DNA from: Marinilabilia sp. UBA5340
Lineage (GTDB): Bacteria > Bacteroidota > Bacteroidia > Bacteroidales > Marinilabiliaceae
DNA: 12,283 nt
NCBI GenBank assembly: GCA_002411085.1
Contig: DHQK01000231.1
Span: 1-12,283, forward strand
Reading direction: 5' to 3'
The stretch's first letter is position 1. Every line of letters begins with the position of its first letter. A program made the translations under genes and the position numbers. The notes below the pieces were generated by a model. The model was not told the origin of the DNA, did not search any database, and saw nothing but the letters and a program-made list of their open reading frames with translations. Of the stretch, positions 1 to 7,816 are shown in pieces.

Positions 1-66
1 TCTTATGACCTTGTGGTAAAAGGCATGACAAAGAAAGAGCGAAAAGATTTAGACTCTGGTTGCTGA
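1..66 (+). CDS. YjbR/MmcQ-like protein, C-terminal fragment (5' end outside window)
   Basis: The first reading frame is open from base 1 to a TGA at 64-66 and gives a 21-residue tail starting SYDLVVKGMTKKERK. The pattern S-Y-[DE]-L-V-V followed by a Lys/Arg-rich stretch resembles the C-terminus of small (about 115-120 aa) YjbR/MmcQ proteins, which adopt a CyaY-like fold and have been proposed to bind DNA; their cell role is not settled. The gene would converge on the penicillin-binding protein gene, whose stop lies 28 bp away. Only the tail is visible, so the family call rests on a short motif. The next base upstream of the window would be decisive. Confidence 0.6.
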   Translation, partial: SYDLVVKGMTKKERKDLDSGC

Positions 67-94
67 CTTCGGCTACATTCAGTCAATGGAATCA

Positions 95-2470
95 TTATTC
101 CTTTTTCCGGAAAATATCTTTCATCCGATCCAGAAGGGATTTGCCTTTTTCTTTCTTTTCCTTTTTATCATCACCAGTCTCCTCTGGTTGGTCAGCCTCA
201 GATTTATCTTTTTTGTCTTTCCCTCCGCCAAACAAACGCTCAAAGAAATTCATGTCGGGATCATCTTCTGAATAATCGGGACAATCCACCTCCGCCAGCA
301 ACTCCTCAGGTAAAGGATAAAAACTTCGGCGCCCCAATCCGGAAGTAAGACCAGTATTCTCCAGCTTCTGCATAAAACGCCCAAACACCGGAAGAGCTGT
401 ATAGGCTCCCTGACCCAAATTGGTGGTACGGAAACGGATACCAGGACTCTCGGCCCCCACCCATACCCCGGCAACCAAACCAGGGGTAAAACCTATGAAC
501 CAACCATCAGCATTATCCTGAGTAGTACCTGTTTTTCCAGCCAGATCGGTTCTCAACCCATAAACCGTGCGCAAAGAGCGGGCAGTACCACGCTCTACCA
601 CCCCCTGAAGAATATGAACCATAAACCGTGCTGTACGCTCTTCAAAGGCTGCATCCCGAAGTTGAGCAGGCTCTGCCTCATACAAGGTACGACCATTTGC
701 ATCTTCTATACGCAGCAAACTTTGAAGCTCCGTACCATTCCCATAATTGGCAAAAGCCGTATAAGCCCTCACCATTTCATAAAGAGAAAGATCGGCTGTG
801 CCAAGCGCAATTGAAGGAACATTAGGAATGTCACTCTCAATACCGGCATCGTGAGCAAGTTCTATCACATCATGAGGCCCTGTCTCCACGGCCAGCTCGG
901 CAGAAACTGTATTTACCGAATTGATCAAAGCCCCCTGAAGAGAATAGTAACCGTCGTGCATGCCATCACTATTGGCAGGTGACCAATCATCGTACTGACG
1001 GTAAACCCGTTGCTCATTACTAATGTACTCACACGGATCATACCCTTCTTCCAGCGCCGTTGCATAAACAAATGGTTTAAAAGTACTTCCAACCTGCCTC
1101 TTAGACAACACATGGTCGTACTGGAAAAATTTAAAATTGGTTCCTCCCACCCATGCCAATACGTGACCGTCGGAAGGATTAACGGCAAGAAAACCGGCAT
1201 GTAATTGACGGATAGCCCAGGCAACCGAATCGGCAGGTGTCATTTGCACCCGATGCTCTTCTCCATCTTTGAGAATTGTCATATTGACCGGAGTTTCCAT
1301 CACTTTCATTATTTCGGACTCGCTTTTGCCCTTTTCCAACAATTGCTGATAACGCGGCGAATTTTTCAATGCCGAAACATAAATTTCGGGTCGACCTTCC
1401 CAGGGTTTACGCCCTTTCCAGTGGCGATCAAAATCATTTTGCAGTCGCACCATGTGATTTTCAACAGCCTCGTTGGCGAATTCCTGTAGTTTTGCATTCA
1501 GAGAAGTATAGATCCGCAACCCGTCGCGATACAGGTTCACGGAATCTCCGTAAAGTTCGTCCAGAATTTTCTCCGCACGCAAACGAACAAATTCCAGAAA
1601 ATAGGGAGCAGGCCCGTTCTGATGATCAAGTACCCGGTAATGAAGATCCAGGGGTTTTTCTTTGAATTGCGTACCCTGTTTTTCGGTAAGAAACCCTTGA
1701 TCCACCATCCTGTTCAAAACCACATTTCTCCGCTCAATACTGTTTTCCGGGTTCATCCTCGGATTATAGTAGGTGTTGGCTGCGAGCATACCGATGAGGG
1801 TTGCAGCCTCGTGGGGCGCCAACTGCGAAGACGATTTATTAAAGAAACGGTTAGATGCCACCTCAATACCAAAAATATTTTCACTAAAGGGTACCGTGTT
1901 CAGATAAAGGTTAAGAATTTCGGCCTTGGTGTATATTCCTTCCAGACGGGCAGCCGTAAACATTTCCCGGGCCTTATTGACCGGAAGAGATAAAAACTTA
2001 TAATCACGGCGAGGATAGAGGTTTTTGGCTAGTTGCTGACTTATGGTACTGCCTCCGCCCTGTGCCTTATCACCCAATAACACAGAGTGCACCAATACCC
2101 GGCCCATGCTTATATAGTCCAATCCCTTATGCTCAAAAAAACGACTATCTTCCGTTGCCACAAGGGCATTAATGACATGCTCCGAGATGTTCGTATTCTC
2201 AATATTCCGGCGGTTTTCGATATAGTATTTTCCGATCATCACCCCGTCGGCTGAATAAACCTCGGAAGCATCAAAATTTCTGATTTTACTCAACTCTGTC
2301 TCGGAAGGAATTCGTCCAAACAACCCAATATAGACCAATGACAGAAAAACCGCAAGAAAAGCAACTCCGGCAACAAACAATTTTAAAAGAAATTTCAGGA
2401 TCCAATTCCTAAAGCGGGAAACACCGGATTTCCGATTATCACCTTTATTCTGTGCGTTCTTTTTCTTCAT
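95..2470 (-). CDS. Penicillin-binding protein 1A, bifunctional transglycosylase/transpeptidase
   Basis: Class A PBP that polymerises lipid II into glycan strands and cross-links the stem peptides, acting on the periplasmic face of the inner membrane. Numbered from ATG 2470 (791 aa), it has a basic cytoplasmic N-terminus, one membrane segment at about 27-50, then a GT51 domain with E107-D-S-R-F-F-E-H and GGSTISQQLAKN at about 139-150. The transpeptidase domain has S462-T-F-K465, S518-V-N520 and K646-T-G-T. All catalytic motifs are intact and the length suits the family. A highly charged, Lys/Glu/Asp-rich tail covers about 750-791. An upstream in-frame TTG (2473) would add one residue; the ATG is preferred. 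The gene lies 31 nt behind the epimerase gene and is probably co-transcribed with it. No clear Shine-Dalgarno is seen, and the near-match TTAATTTG (2486-2479) lies just upstream. Confidence 0.95.
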   Translation of the reverse strand: MKKKNAQNKGDNRKSGVSRFRNWILKFLLKLFVAGVAFLAVFLSLVYIGLFGRIPSETELSKIRNFDASEVYSADGVMIGKYYIENRRNIENTNISEHVINALVATEDSRFFEHKGLDYISMGRVLVHSVLLGDKAQGGGSTISQQLAKNLYPRRDYKFLSLPVNKAREMFTAARLEGIYTKAEILNLYLNTVPFSENIFGIEVASNRFFNKSSSQLAPHEAATLIGMLAANTYYNPRMNPENSIERRNVVLNRMVDQGFLTEKQGTQFKEKPLDLHYRVLDHQNGPAPYFLEFVRLRAEKILDELYGDSVNLYRDGLRIYTSLNAKLQEFANEAVENHMVRLQNDFDRHWKGRKPWEGRPEIYVSALKNSPRYQQLLEKGKSESEIMKVMETPVNMTILKDGEEHRVQMTPADSVAWAIRQLHAGFLAVNPSDGHVLAWVGGTNFKFFQYDHVLSKRQVGSTFKPFVYATALEEGYDPCEYISNEQRVYRQYDDWSPANSDGMHDGYYSLQGALINSVNTVSAELAVETGPHDVIELAHDAGIESDIPNVPSIALGTADLSLYEMVRAYTAFANYGNGTELQSLLRIEDANGRTLYEAEPAQLRDAAFEERTARFMVHILQGVVERGTARSLRTVYGLRTDLAGKTGTTQDNADGWFIGFTPGLVAGVWVGAESPGIRFRTTNLGQGAYTALPVFGRFMQKLENTGLTSGLGRRSFYPLPEELLAEVDCPDYSEDDPDMNFFERLFGGGKDKKDKSEADQPEETGDDKKEKKEKGKSLLDRMKDIFRKKE

Positions 2471-2501
2471 CAATCCTACAAATTAATTGGTGGATTTTTA
2501 G

Positions 2502-3509
2502 CTAATTCTCCATATACCATTTGGCCGTGTTAAGAACAGCATCATCAATTGTTCGAAAAGAATAATTAAACTGCCGCGAAAATTTATGGTTGGAATAATA
2601 GGCCTTGCTGTGGGCTGCTCTTGCAGTATCTTTTGTAATAGCGGGAGCTTTCCCAAAAATAACACAAAGTGAATGGTTTAATCGCCAACCTATTTCGGTA
2701 AAAAATTCTCCTGCCTTGATAAACGGAGCCCGTTTCTTTAAGGCAACCGCCACTTTTTCAAAGAAATTCTTAAAACTCATATTCTCTCCGTTGAGAATAA
2801 AACGTTCATTCACCACCTCACTGTTTAAAAGCAATAATACGGCTTCCGATACGTCACGAACATCAACAAACCCGGTCACTCCGGTGGTATAAAAGGGCAT
2901 TCCCCTGCGCACAGAATAAAAAAGCCGTCCGCTGCTACGTTTCCAGTCCACCGGTCCAATAATAACCGAAGGATTGATGATCAGAACCGGTAACCCCTCT
3001 TTAGAGGCACGCCAGACTTCCATCTCGGCCCGGAACTTACTATGTGAATAGGCCGAGCGATTGTCATCAGGTTGCCACTCCACATCTTCGTCCACCTCTT
3101 TTCCTTCAGGATGCCTTCCCAAAGATGAAATGGAGCTCACGTAAAGAAATTTCTTGACTCCTCTGGCAAGACAGGCGTTTGCAAGATTCGCAGTTCCGTC
3201 CGCATTCACCTCCATCATTCGTTGCGCCTCATGGGGATTAAAAGAAACCATCGCTGCCGAGTGAATCACATAAGAAACCCCTTCCAGGGCATCTTCCAGT
3301 GAGTAATAGTCGGTCAGATCTGCCTCAATCCACTCAACTCTGTTCAACAGTTCATCAGCCTGATCGCCGGCATAAAAACGGAAAAGTTTTCCGGTCTCAT
3401 CCAGTGGACTCTGCTTTCGGCATGTAGCTCTGACTTTATGTCCAGCTGCGGTAAGCGTATAAAGAATATGCGAGCCCACCAATCCTGTTGCTCCTGTAAG
3501 TAATATCAT
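2502..3509 (-). CDS. NAD-dependent epimerase/dehydratase (extended SDR, dihydroflavonol-reductase-like)
   Basis: A 335-aa extended short-chain dehydrogenase/reductase. It opens directly with the Rossmann motif T-G-A-T-G-L-V-G (residues 5-12), so the start at ATG 3509 cannot move inward. Further marks are an HSAA segment at 83-86, the VSSISS strand at about 124-129, and the catalytic pair Y154-x-x-x-K158. The closest look is to dihydroflavonol-4-reductase/3-beta-HSD-like members, which oxidise or reduce hydroxyl/keto groups on small molecules or NDP-sugars; the substrate cannot be read from sequence. It lies 17 nt downstream of the osmC-like stop and 31 nt upstream of the PBP1A start, so an operon is likely. 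A promoter-like box (3521-3514) sits in the 17-nt gap, so it may also be transcribed on its own. Confidence 0.9.
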   Translation of the reverse strand: MILLTGATGLVGSHILYTLTAAGHKVRATCRKQSPLDETGKLFRFYAGDQADELLNRVEWIEADLTDYYSLEDALEGVSYVIHSAAMVSFNPHEAQRMMEVNADGTANLANACLARGVKKFLYVSSISSLGRHPEGKEVDEDVEWQPDDNRSAYSHSKFRAEMEVWRASKEGLPVLIINPSVIIGPVDWKRSSGRLFYSVRRGMPFYTTGVTGFVDVRDVSEAVLLLLNSEVVNERFILNGENMSFKNFFEKVAVALKKRAPFIKAGEFFTEIGWRLNHSLCVIFGKAPAITKDTARAAHSKAYYSNHKFSRQFNYSFRTIDDAVLNTAKWYMEN

Positions 3510-3513
3510 AGTG

Positions 3514-3521
3514 CAAAGGTA
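3514..3521 (-). promoter_or_regulatory. Bacteroidetes -7 type box TACCTTTG abutting the epimerase start
   Basis: Read on the minus strand, the 17-nt gap between the osmC-like stop and the epimerase ATG contains TACCTTTG, an exact fit to the Bacteroidetes -7 consensus TAnnTTTG. Only four bases (CACT) separate it from the ATG, so a transcript from here would have almost no leader. No good -33 TTG element is obvious, so it could be chance. Confidence 0.4.
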
Positions 3522-3526
3522 TATTT

Positions 3527-3934
3527 TTACCAGTGAAATCGAATGGTTTGCTTCAAATCAGTGGCCAAACTCAATGGAACCGGGCTTGTGCCTGCCACTC
3601 CCTCTATCAACTTCTTTTCCTCTTCGGAGTAATCCTTGTCCGGAAAATAAAACTCCACCACCACCTCAGACACTCGGCGGGGATCACTGGCCATTATTTT
3701 CGTTACCTCTATTTCCGTCCCTTCAATATCAATTTCATAATCCATGGCACGGATACCCATAATTGTCATAATGCAACTACCCAGCGAGGTAGCCAGCAGA
3801 TCTGTAGGAGAAAAAGCTTCTCCCTTTCCACGGTTATCAACGGGAGCATCTGTAACAATCTTTGTACCTGACTGAAGATGGGTACTCTCAACTCTTAGAC
3901 CTCCCAGGTAACGGCTCTTTACAGTTGTTTCCAT
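3527..3934 (-). CDS. OsmC/Ohr family protein lacking the second redox cysteine
   Basis: A 135-aa protein of the OsmC family, small dimeric cytoplasmic proteins that in canonical members reduce organic hydroperoxides with two cysteines. Visible family marks are the FSPTDLLATSLGSC segment (residues 41-54), placing the first cysteine at C54 at the head of the central helix, and the C-terminal region ending TIRFHW. In the place of the usual [NT]-C-P-V motif it reads T116-S117-P-V, so the second cysteine is a serine; C54 is the only cysteine in the protein. Peroxidase chemistry through an intramolecular disulfide is therefore doubtful. It is the likely first gene of the minus-strand trio and diverges from ribE across 153 bp. 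Confidence 0.9.
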   Translation of the reverse strand: METTVKSRYLGGLRVESTHLQSGTKIVTDAPVDNRGKGEAFSPTDLLATSLGSCIMTIMGIRAMDYEIDIEGTEIEVTKIMASDPRRVSEVVVEFYFPDKDYSEEEKKLIEGVAGTSPVPLSLATDLKQTIRFHW

Positions 3935-3998
3935 AAGTATTTTTTTAAAACGATTGGGCTTCTGTTAAAATTGTTTCTAATTTAGCAATTCCATTCAT

Positions 3999-4083
3999 AC
4001 CAAAAAGAGAAGTCTTATTCGAAAAACAGACTTTCCATAAGATTTTTTCAGGAAATTTTGTATTAACACAACCAAAAAGAGAA
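3999..4083 (+). repeat. Pair of 13-bp direct repeats in the osmC/ribE divergent region
   Basis: ACCAAAAAGAGAA occurs at 3999-4011 and again at 4071-4083, starts 72 bp apart. The second copy ends 4 nt before the ribE ATG, so its AAGAG core may act as a weak ribosome binding site. Between them, TCTTAT (4013-4018) and ATAAGA (4037-4042) form an inverted repeat followed by TTTTTT. The function is unknown. Confidence 0.6.
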
Positions 4084-4087
4084 TATT

Positions 4088-4693
4088 ATGTTTTCAGGAA
4101 TCGTTGAAGAGGCCGCTACAGTAACGAATGTTGAAAAAGATAAAGGGAATGTACATCTCACCCTCGAATGTTCATTCACCAATGAGCTCAAAATCGACCA
4201 AAGTATATCCCACAATGGGGTATGTCTTACTGTGGTAAAAAAAGATGACAAGACTTATACTGTTACAGCCATTAGTGAAACGCTTGAGAAATCCAATTTA
4301 GGCTTGCTGCAACCAGGAGACAAAGTAAATCTGGAACGCAGCATGCCGATGAATGGCAGACTGGACGGGCATATTGTTCAGGGACATGTAGATCAGACCG
4401 CTAAATGCCTCGAGGTGAAAGAAGCCGATGGCAGCTGGTATTTCACCTTTCAATATGATGTGGACAAGGAAAAAGCAGGACAAGGGTACATGACTGTTGA
4501 AAAAGGATCTGTAACCGTAAATGGTGTAAGTCTGACGGTGGTGAACAGCAAGGACGACCGTTTTTCCGTAGCGATCATTCCATACACATACGAGTTTACC
4601 AATTTTCATCAAATTAAAGAAGGGACGGTTGTAAATCTGGAATTTGACATTCTGGGTAAATACATCAGCCGGCTGCTGCATTTCAGGAATTGA
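4088..4693 (+). CDS. ribE: Riboflavin synthase, alpha subunit
   Basis: Catalyses dismutation of two 6,7-dimethyl-8-ribityllumazine molecules to riboflavin and the pyrimidinedione precursor, the last step of riboflavin synthesis in the cytosol; it normally works as a trimer. The 201-aa protein starts with the diagnostic MFSGIVEE and is two tandem lumazine-binding barrels: the first has S-H-N-G-V-C-L-T-V at 41-49, the second starts near G93-H-I-V-Q-G-H and has T-V-N-G-V-S-L-T-V at 143-151. The C-terminal helix needed for trimer formation is present, so it is full length. It stands alone, without ribD, ribBA or ribH nearby. I see no FMN riboswitch upstream. The symbol follows E. coli use (ribE; older literature uses ribC). 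Confidence 0.95.
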   Translation: MFSGIVEEAATVTNVEKDKGNVHLTLECSFTNELKIDQSISHNGVCLTVVKKDDKTYTVTAISETLEKSNLGLLQPGDKVNLERSMPMNGRLDGHIVQGHVDQTAKCLEVKEADGSWYFTFQYDVDKEKAGQGYMTVEKGSVTVNGVSLTVVNSKDDRFSVAIIPYTYEFTNFHQIKEGTVVNLEFDILGKYISRLLHFRN

Positions 4694-4746
4694 GCGCTTT
4701 TCGGGGACAGCCCCCTACAACTCACTAAAGATCATCATTCTGACAG

Positions 4747-4777
4747 TCACTCCCATTGTCTGGATGGTGATTTTTTT
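4747..4777 (+). terminator. Probable intrinsic terminator of ribE
   Basis: A stem made by TCAC..CAT (4747-4756, with a 3-nt bulge) and ATGGTGA (4764-4770) closes a 7-nt loop and is followed directly by seven T (4771-4777). It lies 54 nt behind the ribE stop. The stem is short and imperfect. Confidence 0.5.
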
Positions 4778-4905
4778 ATTCCTTCAATTTAAGGTCTGCC
4801 AAACCTGCACTTACTTCCATTGAAATTTAATATACATTATTAGCATCCTTAAACATTTTTTGTTAATTTGGTTTTTCATCGCCTAACCAAAAGCCAAAGC
4901 CAAAC

Positions 4906-6771
4906 ATGTACGGATTCAGAAAAAAGTTAATATCCCTGATGCTCATTCTGGTAGCCACAGCTATGCTGCTTACCGGTTTGCCAGGAATCTATTTTGCACG
5001 TCAGAAGGCCCATCAGGATGCCTTTGTCCAGATGCGTCAAATAAATAAACTTGCCGCCGCTGATGTAGAAAAACAATTCACTCATATCAAAGAAGTATCC
5101 CTGGCACTGGAAGCCGTGTTTCGGAGCACTTTCGACAAGGAACGGGACTTCAAAGATCAAGCCTCTCTGGATCAATATAAAAACAGGATACTACCTCAGC
5201 TACGTGAGATTCTTCATCTCATGCGCCCAATGAGTTTATGGATTGTATTTGACAATGAAAACATTGAAGGTAAGCACACCATCAGCTTTTTCGATAAACT
5301 GGGAAATGGCATCTATCACAGAAGTATGCAATACAGTATTAGAGATAAAGATCTTCATCACCCTTCGATGCAATGGTGGTCTGATGCCATAGAAACAGGT
5401 GAAACATGGACCATGCCCTATTACTGGCAAACATGGGATTTGGAGGTTATCAGTTACTCAAGAGCGGTTTACGCCGATTCTACATTGATCGGTTGCCTGG
5501 GATCAGATTTTATCTATCACGAACTGGAGCATCAACTGGATAGTCTTTTCCCTTTTAAAACCGGCTGCCTTTTATTGCTTAATGAAAACAATGAACAGGT
5601 TTACACCTCATACCCAGGCAATAAACCACCACAGGAAACAAGCAACATCATTAACAAGCTTAGTCAGCATCCTGATTCAGTCCAATACACCACAGTTAAC
5701 AATCAAAATTTTCTTCATTCTGTCAAAAAACTCCCCAATGGTTGGTCAGTTATCTTATCTGTTTCCAGAAAAGAGATCCTTGCAGATGCCAACCGACTAA
5801 TCATTCACCTTGGAATCGTATTCTTTCTGGGTTTCATCGTAACTGTAATCATTGCCTTCTACTTTAGCAAGTATATCACCTCACCGGTGAACTACCTTTT
5901 ATCCAAATTCCGCAGTGCAGCAGAAGGAGACATGAACACCCGGGCAAAAATCACTACCAACGATGAAATGCAGGAACTGGGAGATCATTTCAATCAAATG
6001 ATGGAAGAGCTCCAAAAGTCATTCAATGATCTAAATATTGCCCGGGAACGGTTAACCATTGAAAAAGAACGCGCCCTGGAATCAGACGGGCTCAAATCTT
6101 CGTTCCTTGAGAACCTGAGCCATGAGGTACGTACCCCACTGATGGCCATTGTAGGATTCTCTGAACTTATGGCCGATCGGGACTCCACTGCTAATGAACG
6201 AGAGGAGTTTTTTAAACACATTGCGTCCAACAGTAATCAACTGGTAAGGTTTATAGAAGACACACTTTTATTTGCCCAACTGGAAAAAGGACAGACTCCT
6301 TTCCGAAAAAGCCGGTTTAAAGTGCAGGAAGCTCTTCTTGAATTAAAGAATGAGTTTGAAGTAATTCGGTCAAAACAAAAACCGCACCTTTACTTCAGAA
6401 CTTTATCGGATGATTGCGACATGACCCTCCATAGTGATCCGGAACTTTTGAAAAGACTCGTCAGATATTTGCTTGACAATGCTTTTAAATTTACCGACAA
6501 AGGAGGTATTACTTTGCTCTGCCGACGTACTGATCATCATTTTGAGATCATTGTTTCAGACAGTGGAATAGGAATTTCCAATGATAAGACAGACCTTGTT
6601 TTCAGAAAGTTCTGCAAAGTAATTGAATCCAACACCAGAGTATATGACGGGGCTGGGATAGGACTAACCAATGCCCGTGGACTTGCTATGCTCCTCAATG
6701 GGACTATTGAACTCTCATCTACGCGGGGCGAGGGCACTTCCGTAACCGTATCTTTTCCGCTACATCAATAA
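4906..6771 (+). CDS. Membrane sensor histidine kinase with Cache-type periplasmic domain and HAMP
   Basis: A 621-aa sensor kinase. TM1 is at about 9-29, followed by a large extracytoplasmic region (about 30-297) that looks like a double Cache domain: the stretch around 178-209, with ISYSRAVY and IGCLGSDF, is typical of its first pocket. TM2 is at about 298-320, HAMP at about 321-373, then a short coiled linker. The kinase core has the H-box SHEVRTPL with phospho-acceptor H406, N-box LLDNAFKFT (N525), G1 DSGIGI (552-557), an F-box at about 566-571 and G2 GAGIGL (582-587). All are intact, so it should autophosphorylate. No receiver domain is fused and no response regulator gene is adjacent, so its partner and ligand are unknown. 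The start is the first ATG, directly before a basic FRKK and TM1. A near-promoter TTAATTTG lies at 4863-4870. Confidence 0.93.
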   Translation: MYGFRKKLISLMLILVATAMLLTGLPGIYFARQKAHQDAFVQMRQINKLAAADVEKQFTHIKEVSLALEAVFRSTFDKERDFKDQASLDQYKNRILPQLREILHLMRPMSLWIVFDNENIEGKHTISFFDKLGNGIYHRSMQYSIRDKDLHHPSMQWWSDAIETGETWTMPYYWQTWDLEVISYSRAVYADSTLIGCLGSDFIYHELEHQLDSLFPFKTGCLLLLNENNEQVYTSYPGNKPPQETSNIINKLSQHPDSVQYTTVNNQNFLHSVKKLPNGWSVILSVSRKEILADANRLIIHLGIVFFLGFIVTVIIAFYFSKYITSPVNYLLSKFRSAAEGDMNTRAKITTNDEMQELGDHFNQMMEELQKSFNDLNIARERLTIEKERALESDGLKSSFLENLSHEVRTPLMAIVGFSELMADRDSTANEREEFFKHIASNSNQLVRFIEDTLLFAQLEKGQTPFRKSRFKVQEALLELKNEFEVIRSKQKPHLYFRTLSDDCDMTLHSDPELLKRLVRYLLDNAFKFTDKGGITLLCRRTDHHFEIIVSDSGIGISNDKTDLVFRKFCKVIESNTRVYDGAGIGLTNARGLAMLLNGTIELSSTRGEGTSVTVSFPLHQ

Positions 6772-6812
6772 TACCCTGGCTAAACCACTAAAGAAAATAC
6801 TCAAATTTGGAG

Positions 6813-6820
6813 TATCTTTG
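6813..6820 (+). promoter_or_regulatory. Bacteroidetes -7 type box TATCTTTG before the deacetylase
   Basis: An exact TAnnTTTG match, 28 nt upstream of the ATG at 6849, giving a leader of about 20-25 nt. It sits inside the N-terminal extension that a TTG start at 6807 would require, which argues for the downstream ATG and for transcription independent of the kinase gene. No clear -33 element is seen. Confidence 0.5.
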
Positions 6821-6848
6821 TGTGCAAAAACAACAGTCGCATTTATCT

Positions 6849-7745
6849 ATGTCCATATTAAACCATCTGTTAAGCCTGGATTTCCGATTTTCGGGATTCC
6901 CCTGGTTGCTTCGTCACTCTGTTCAGAAGAAGAGAATCACCATACTGATGTTTCATCAACCCCAACCTGTTTTTTTTGACAAAGCTTTAAAGGGGCTAAA
7001 AAAGAGATACAATATCATTCCTTTTTCTCTGTATATAAAGGCTTTAAAAGCCCCCTCCACGATCCTGCCCGATCGCTCATTAATCCTCACGTTTGATGAT
7101 GGATGGGCAACCAATTTTGCTTTACTACCCTTACTGATAAAGCATCAGGCACCTGTCACTATATTTCTGATGGCAGGACTGACAAATACCCGGCAACATC
7201 CCTGGTATTATGTAACAAAAGATCGTCCATTCAAAGAATCACTGAAGAAGATGTCTGACTCTGCCCGAATCGCAGCACTGAAACGAACAGGCTTCGAAGA
7301 AGGTCAGATTTTTGCTGAAAGAGTAACTCTCAATCGGGAAGAAATAAAGGCTATGCAGAAGAGCGGGCTTGTGGAATTTGGTTCACACACCCTCACCCAT
7401 CCTATTCTTCCGAAATGTTCAGATTCGAAAGCTGCCAAAGAAATAGAGCTATCTAAGACAAAGACTGAAGAGTTTTCCGGAATTCCCTGCAATTTTTTTT
7501 CATTTCCCAATGGCGAGTACAGTGAACGTGATATACGTCTATGCAAAAAGGCAGGCTATCAGGCAGCCGTAACACTTGACACAGGGTATAACACCAGAAG
7601 AACTGATCCCTTCAGGCTTAAGCGAATATCGGTCCCTGACAATGGTTCCATCTCCGAATTACTGGTAAAAGCTTCCGGCATCTGGGCTTTTCTAAAAGTC
7701 ATCACCGGAAAGCAAAAACGCAAACGCCGGCATAGCGGTCTGTAG
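6849..7745 (+). CDS. Polysaccharide deacetylase (NodB/CE4 family)
   Basis: A 298-aa protein predicted to remove N- or O-acetyl groups from a polysaccharide, using a metal-dependent NodB barrel. The family marks run in order: I-L-M-F-H-Q-P at 32-38 (cf. the usual ILMYH), catalytic T-F-D-D-G at 81-85 (metal ligand D84, base D83), S-H-T-L-T-H-P at 179-185 (metal ligands H180 and H184), F-S-F-P-N-G at 217-222, and V-T-L-D-T-G at 241-246. It has no convincing signal peptide, so it may act in the cytoplasm or at the membrane on a surface-polysaccharide intermediate. The C-terminus is very basic (KQKRKRRH). The start at ATG 6849 is chosen over a TTG at 6807 because a promoter-like box overlaps the extension. 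No glycosyltransferase genes are in the window. Confidence 0.88.
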   Translation: MSILNHLLSLDFRFSGFPWLLRHSVQKKRITILMFHQPQPVFFDKALKGLKKRYNIIPFSLYIKALKAPSTILPDRSLILTFDDGWATNFALLPLLIKHQAPVTIFLMAGLTNTRQHPWYYVTKDRPFKESLKKMSDSARIAALKRTGFEEGQIFAERVTLNREEIKAMQKSGLVEFGSHTLTHPILPKCSDSKAAKEIELSKTKTEEFSGIPCNFFSFPNGEYSERDIRLCKKAGYQAAVTLDTGYNTRRTDPFRLKRISVPDNGSISELLVKASGIWAFLKVITGKQKRKRRHSGL

Positions 7746-7752
7746 AGAAAAG

Positions 7753-7788
7753 AAAAGGCCACCTCAGTTGTCAATGAGATGGCCTTTT
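7753..7788. terminator. Bidirectional intrinsic terminator between convergent genes
   Basis: AAAAGGCCA (7753-7761) pairs perfectly with TGGCCTTTT (7780-7788), and CTCA (7763-7766) pairs with TGAG (7775-7778) across a single mismatch, leaving an 8-nt loop. The A/T ends give a T run in both directions, so it can end both the deacetylase message and the GH97 message. Confidence 0.92.
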
Positions 7789-7816
7789 CAGCAAATATAG
7801 TACTATGATTGGACTG

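Noticed and set aside
3935..4087. FMN riboswitch upstream of ribE
   Set aside because: The region is A/T-rich, only 153 bp, and lacks the conserved RFN blocks such as the AGGGGC-type 5' strand; nothing like the six-stem fold is visible.
6807..6848. TTG start extending the deacetylase by 14 residues
   Set aside because: The extension contains a TATCTTTG promoter-like box and the sequence does not look like a signal peptide; the ATG at 6849 fits better.
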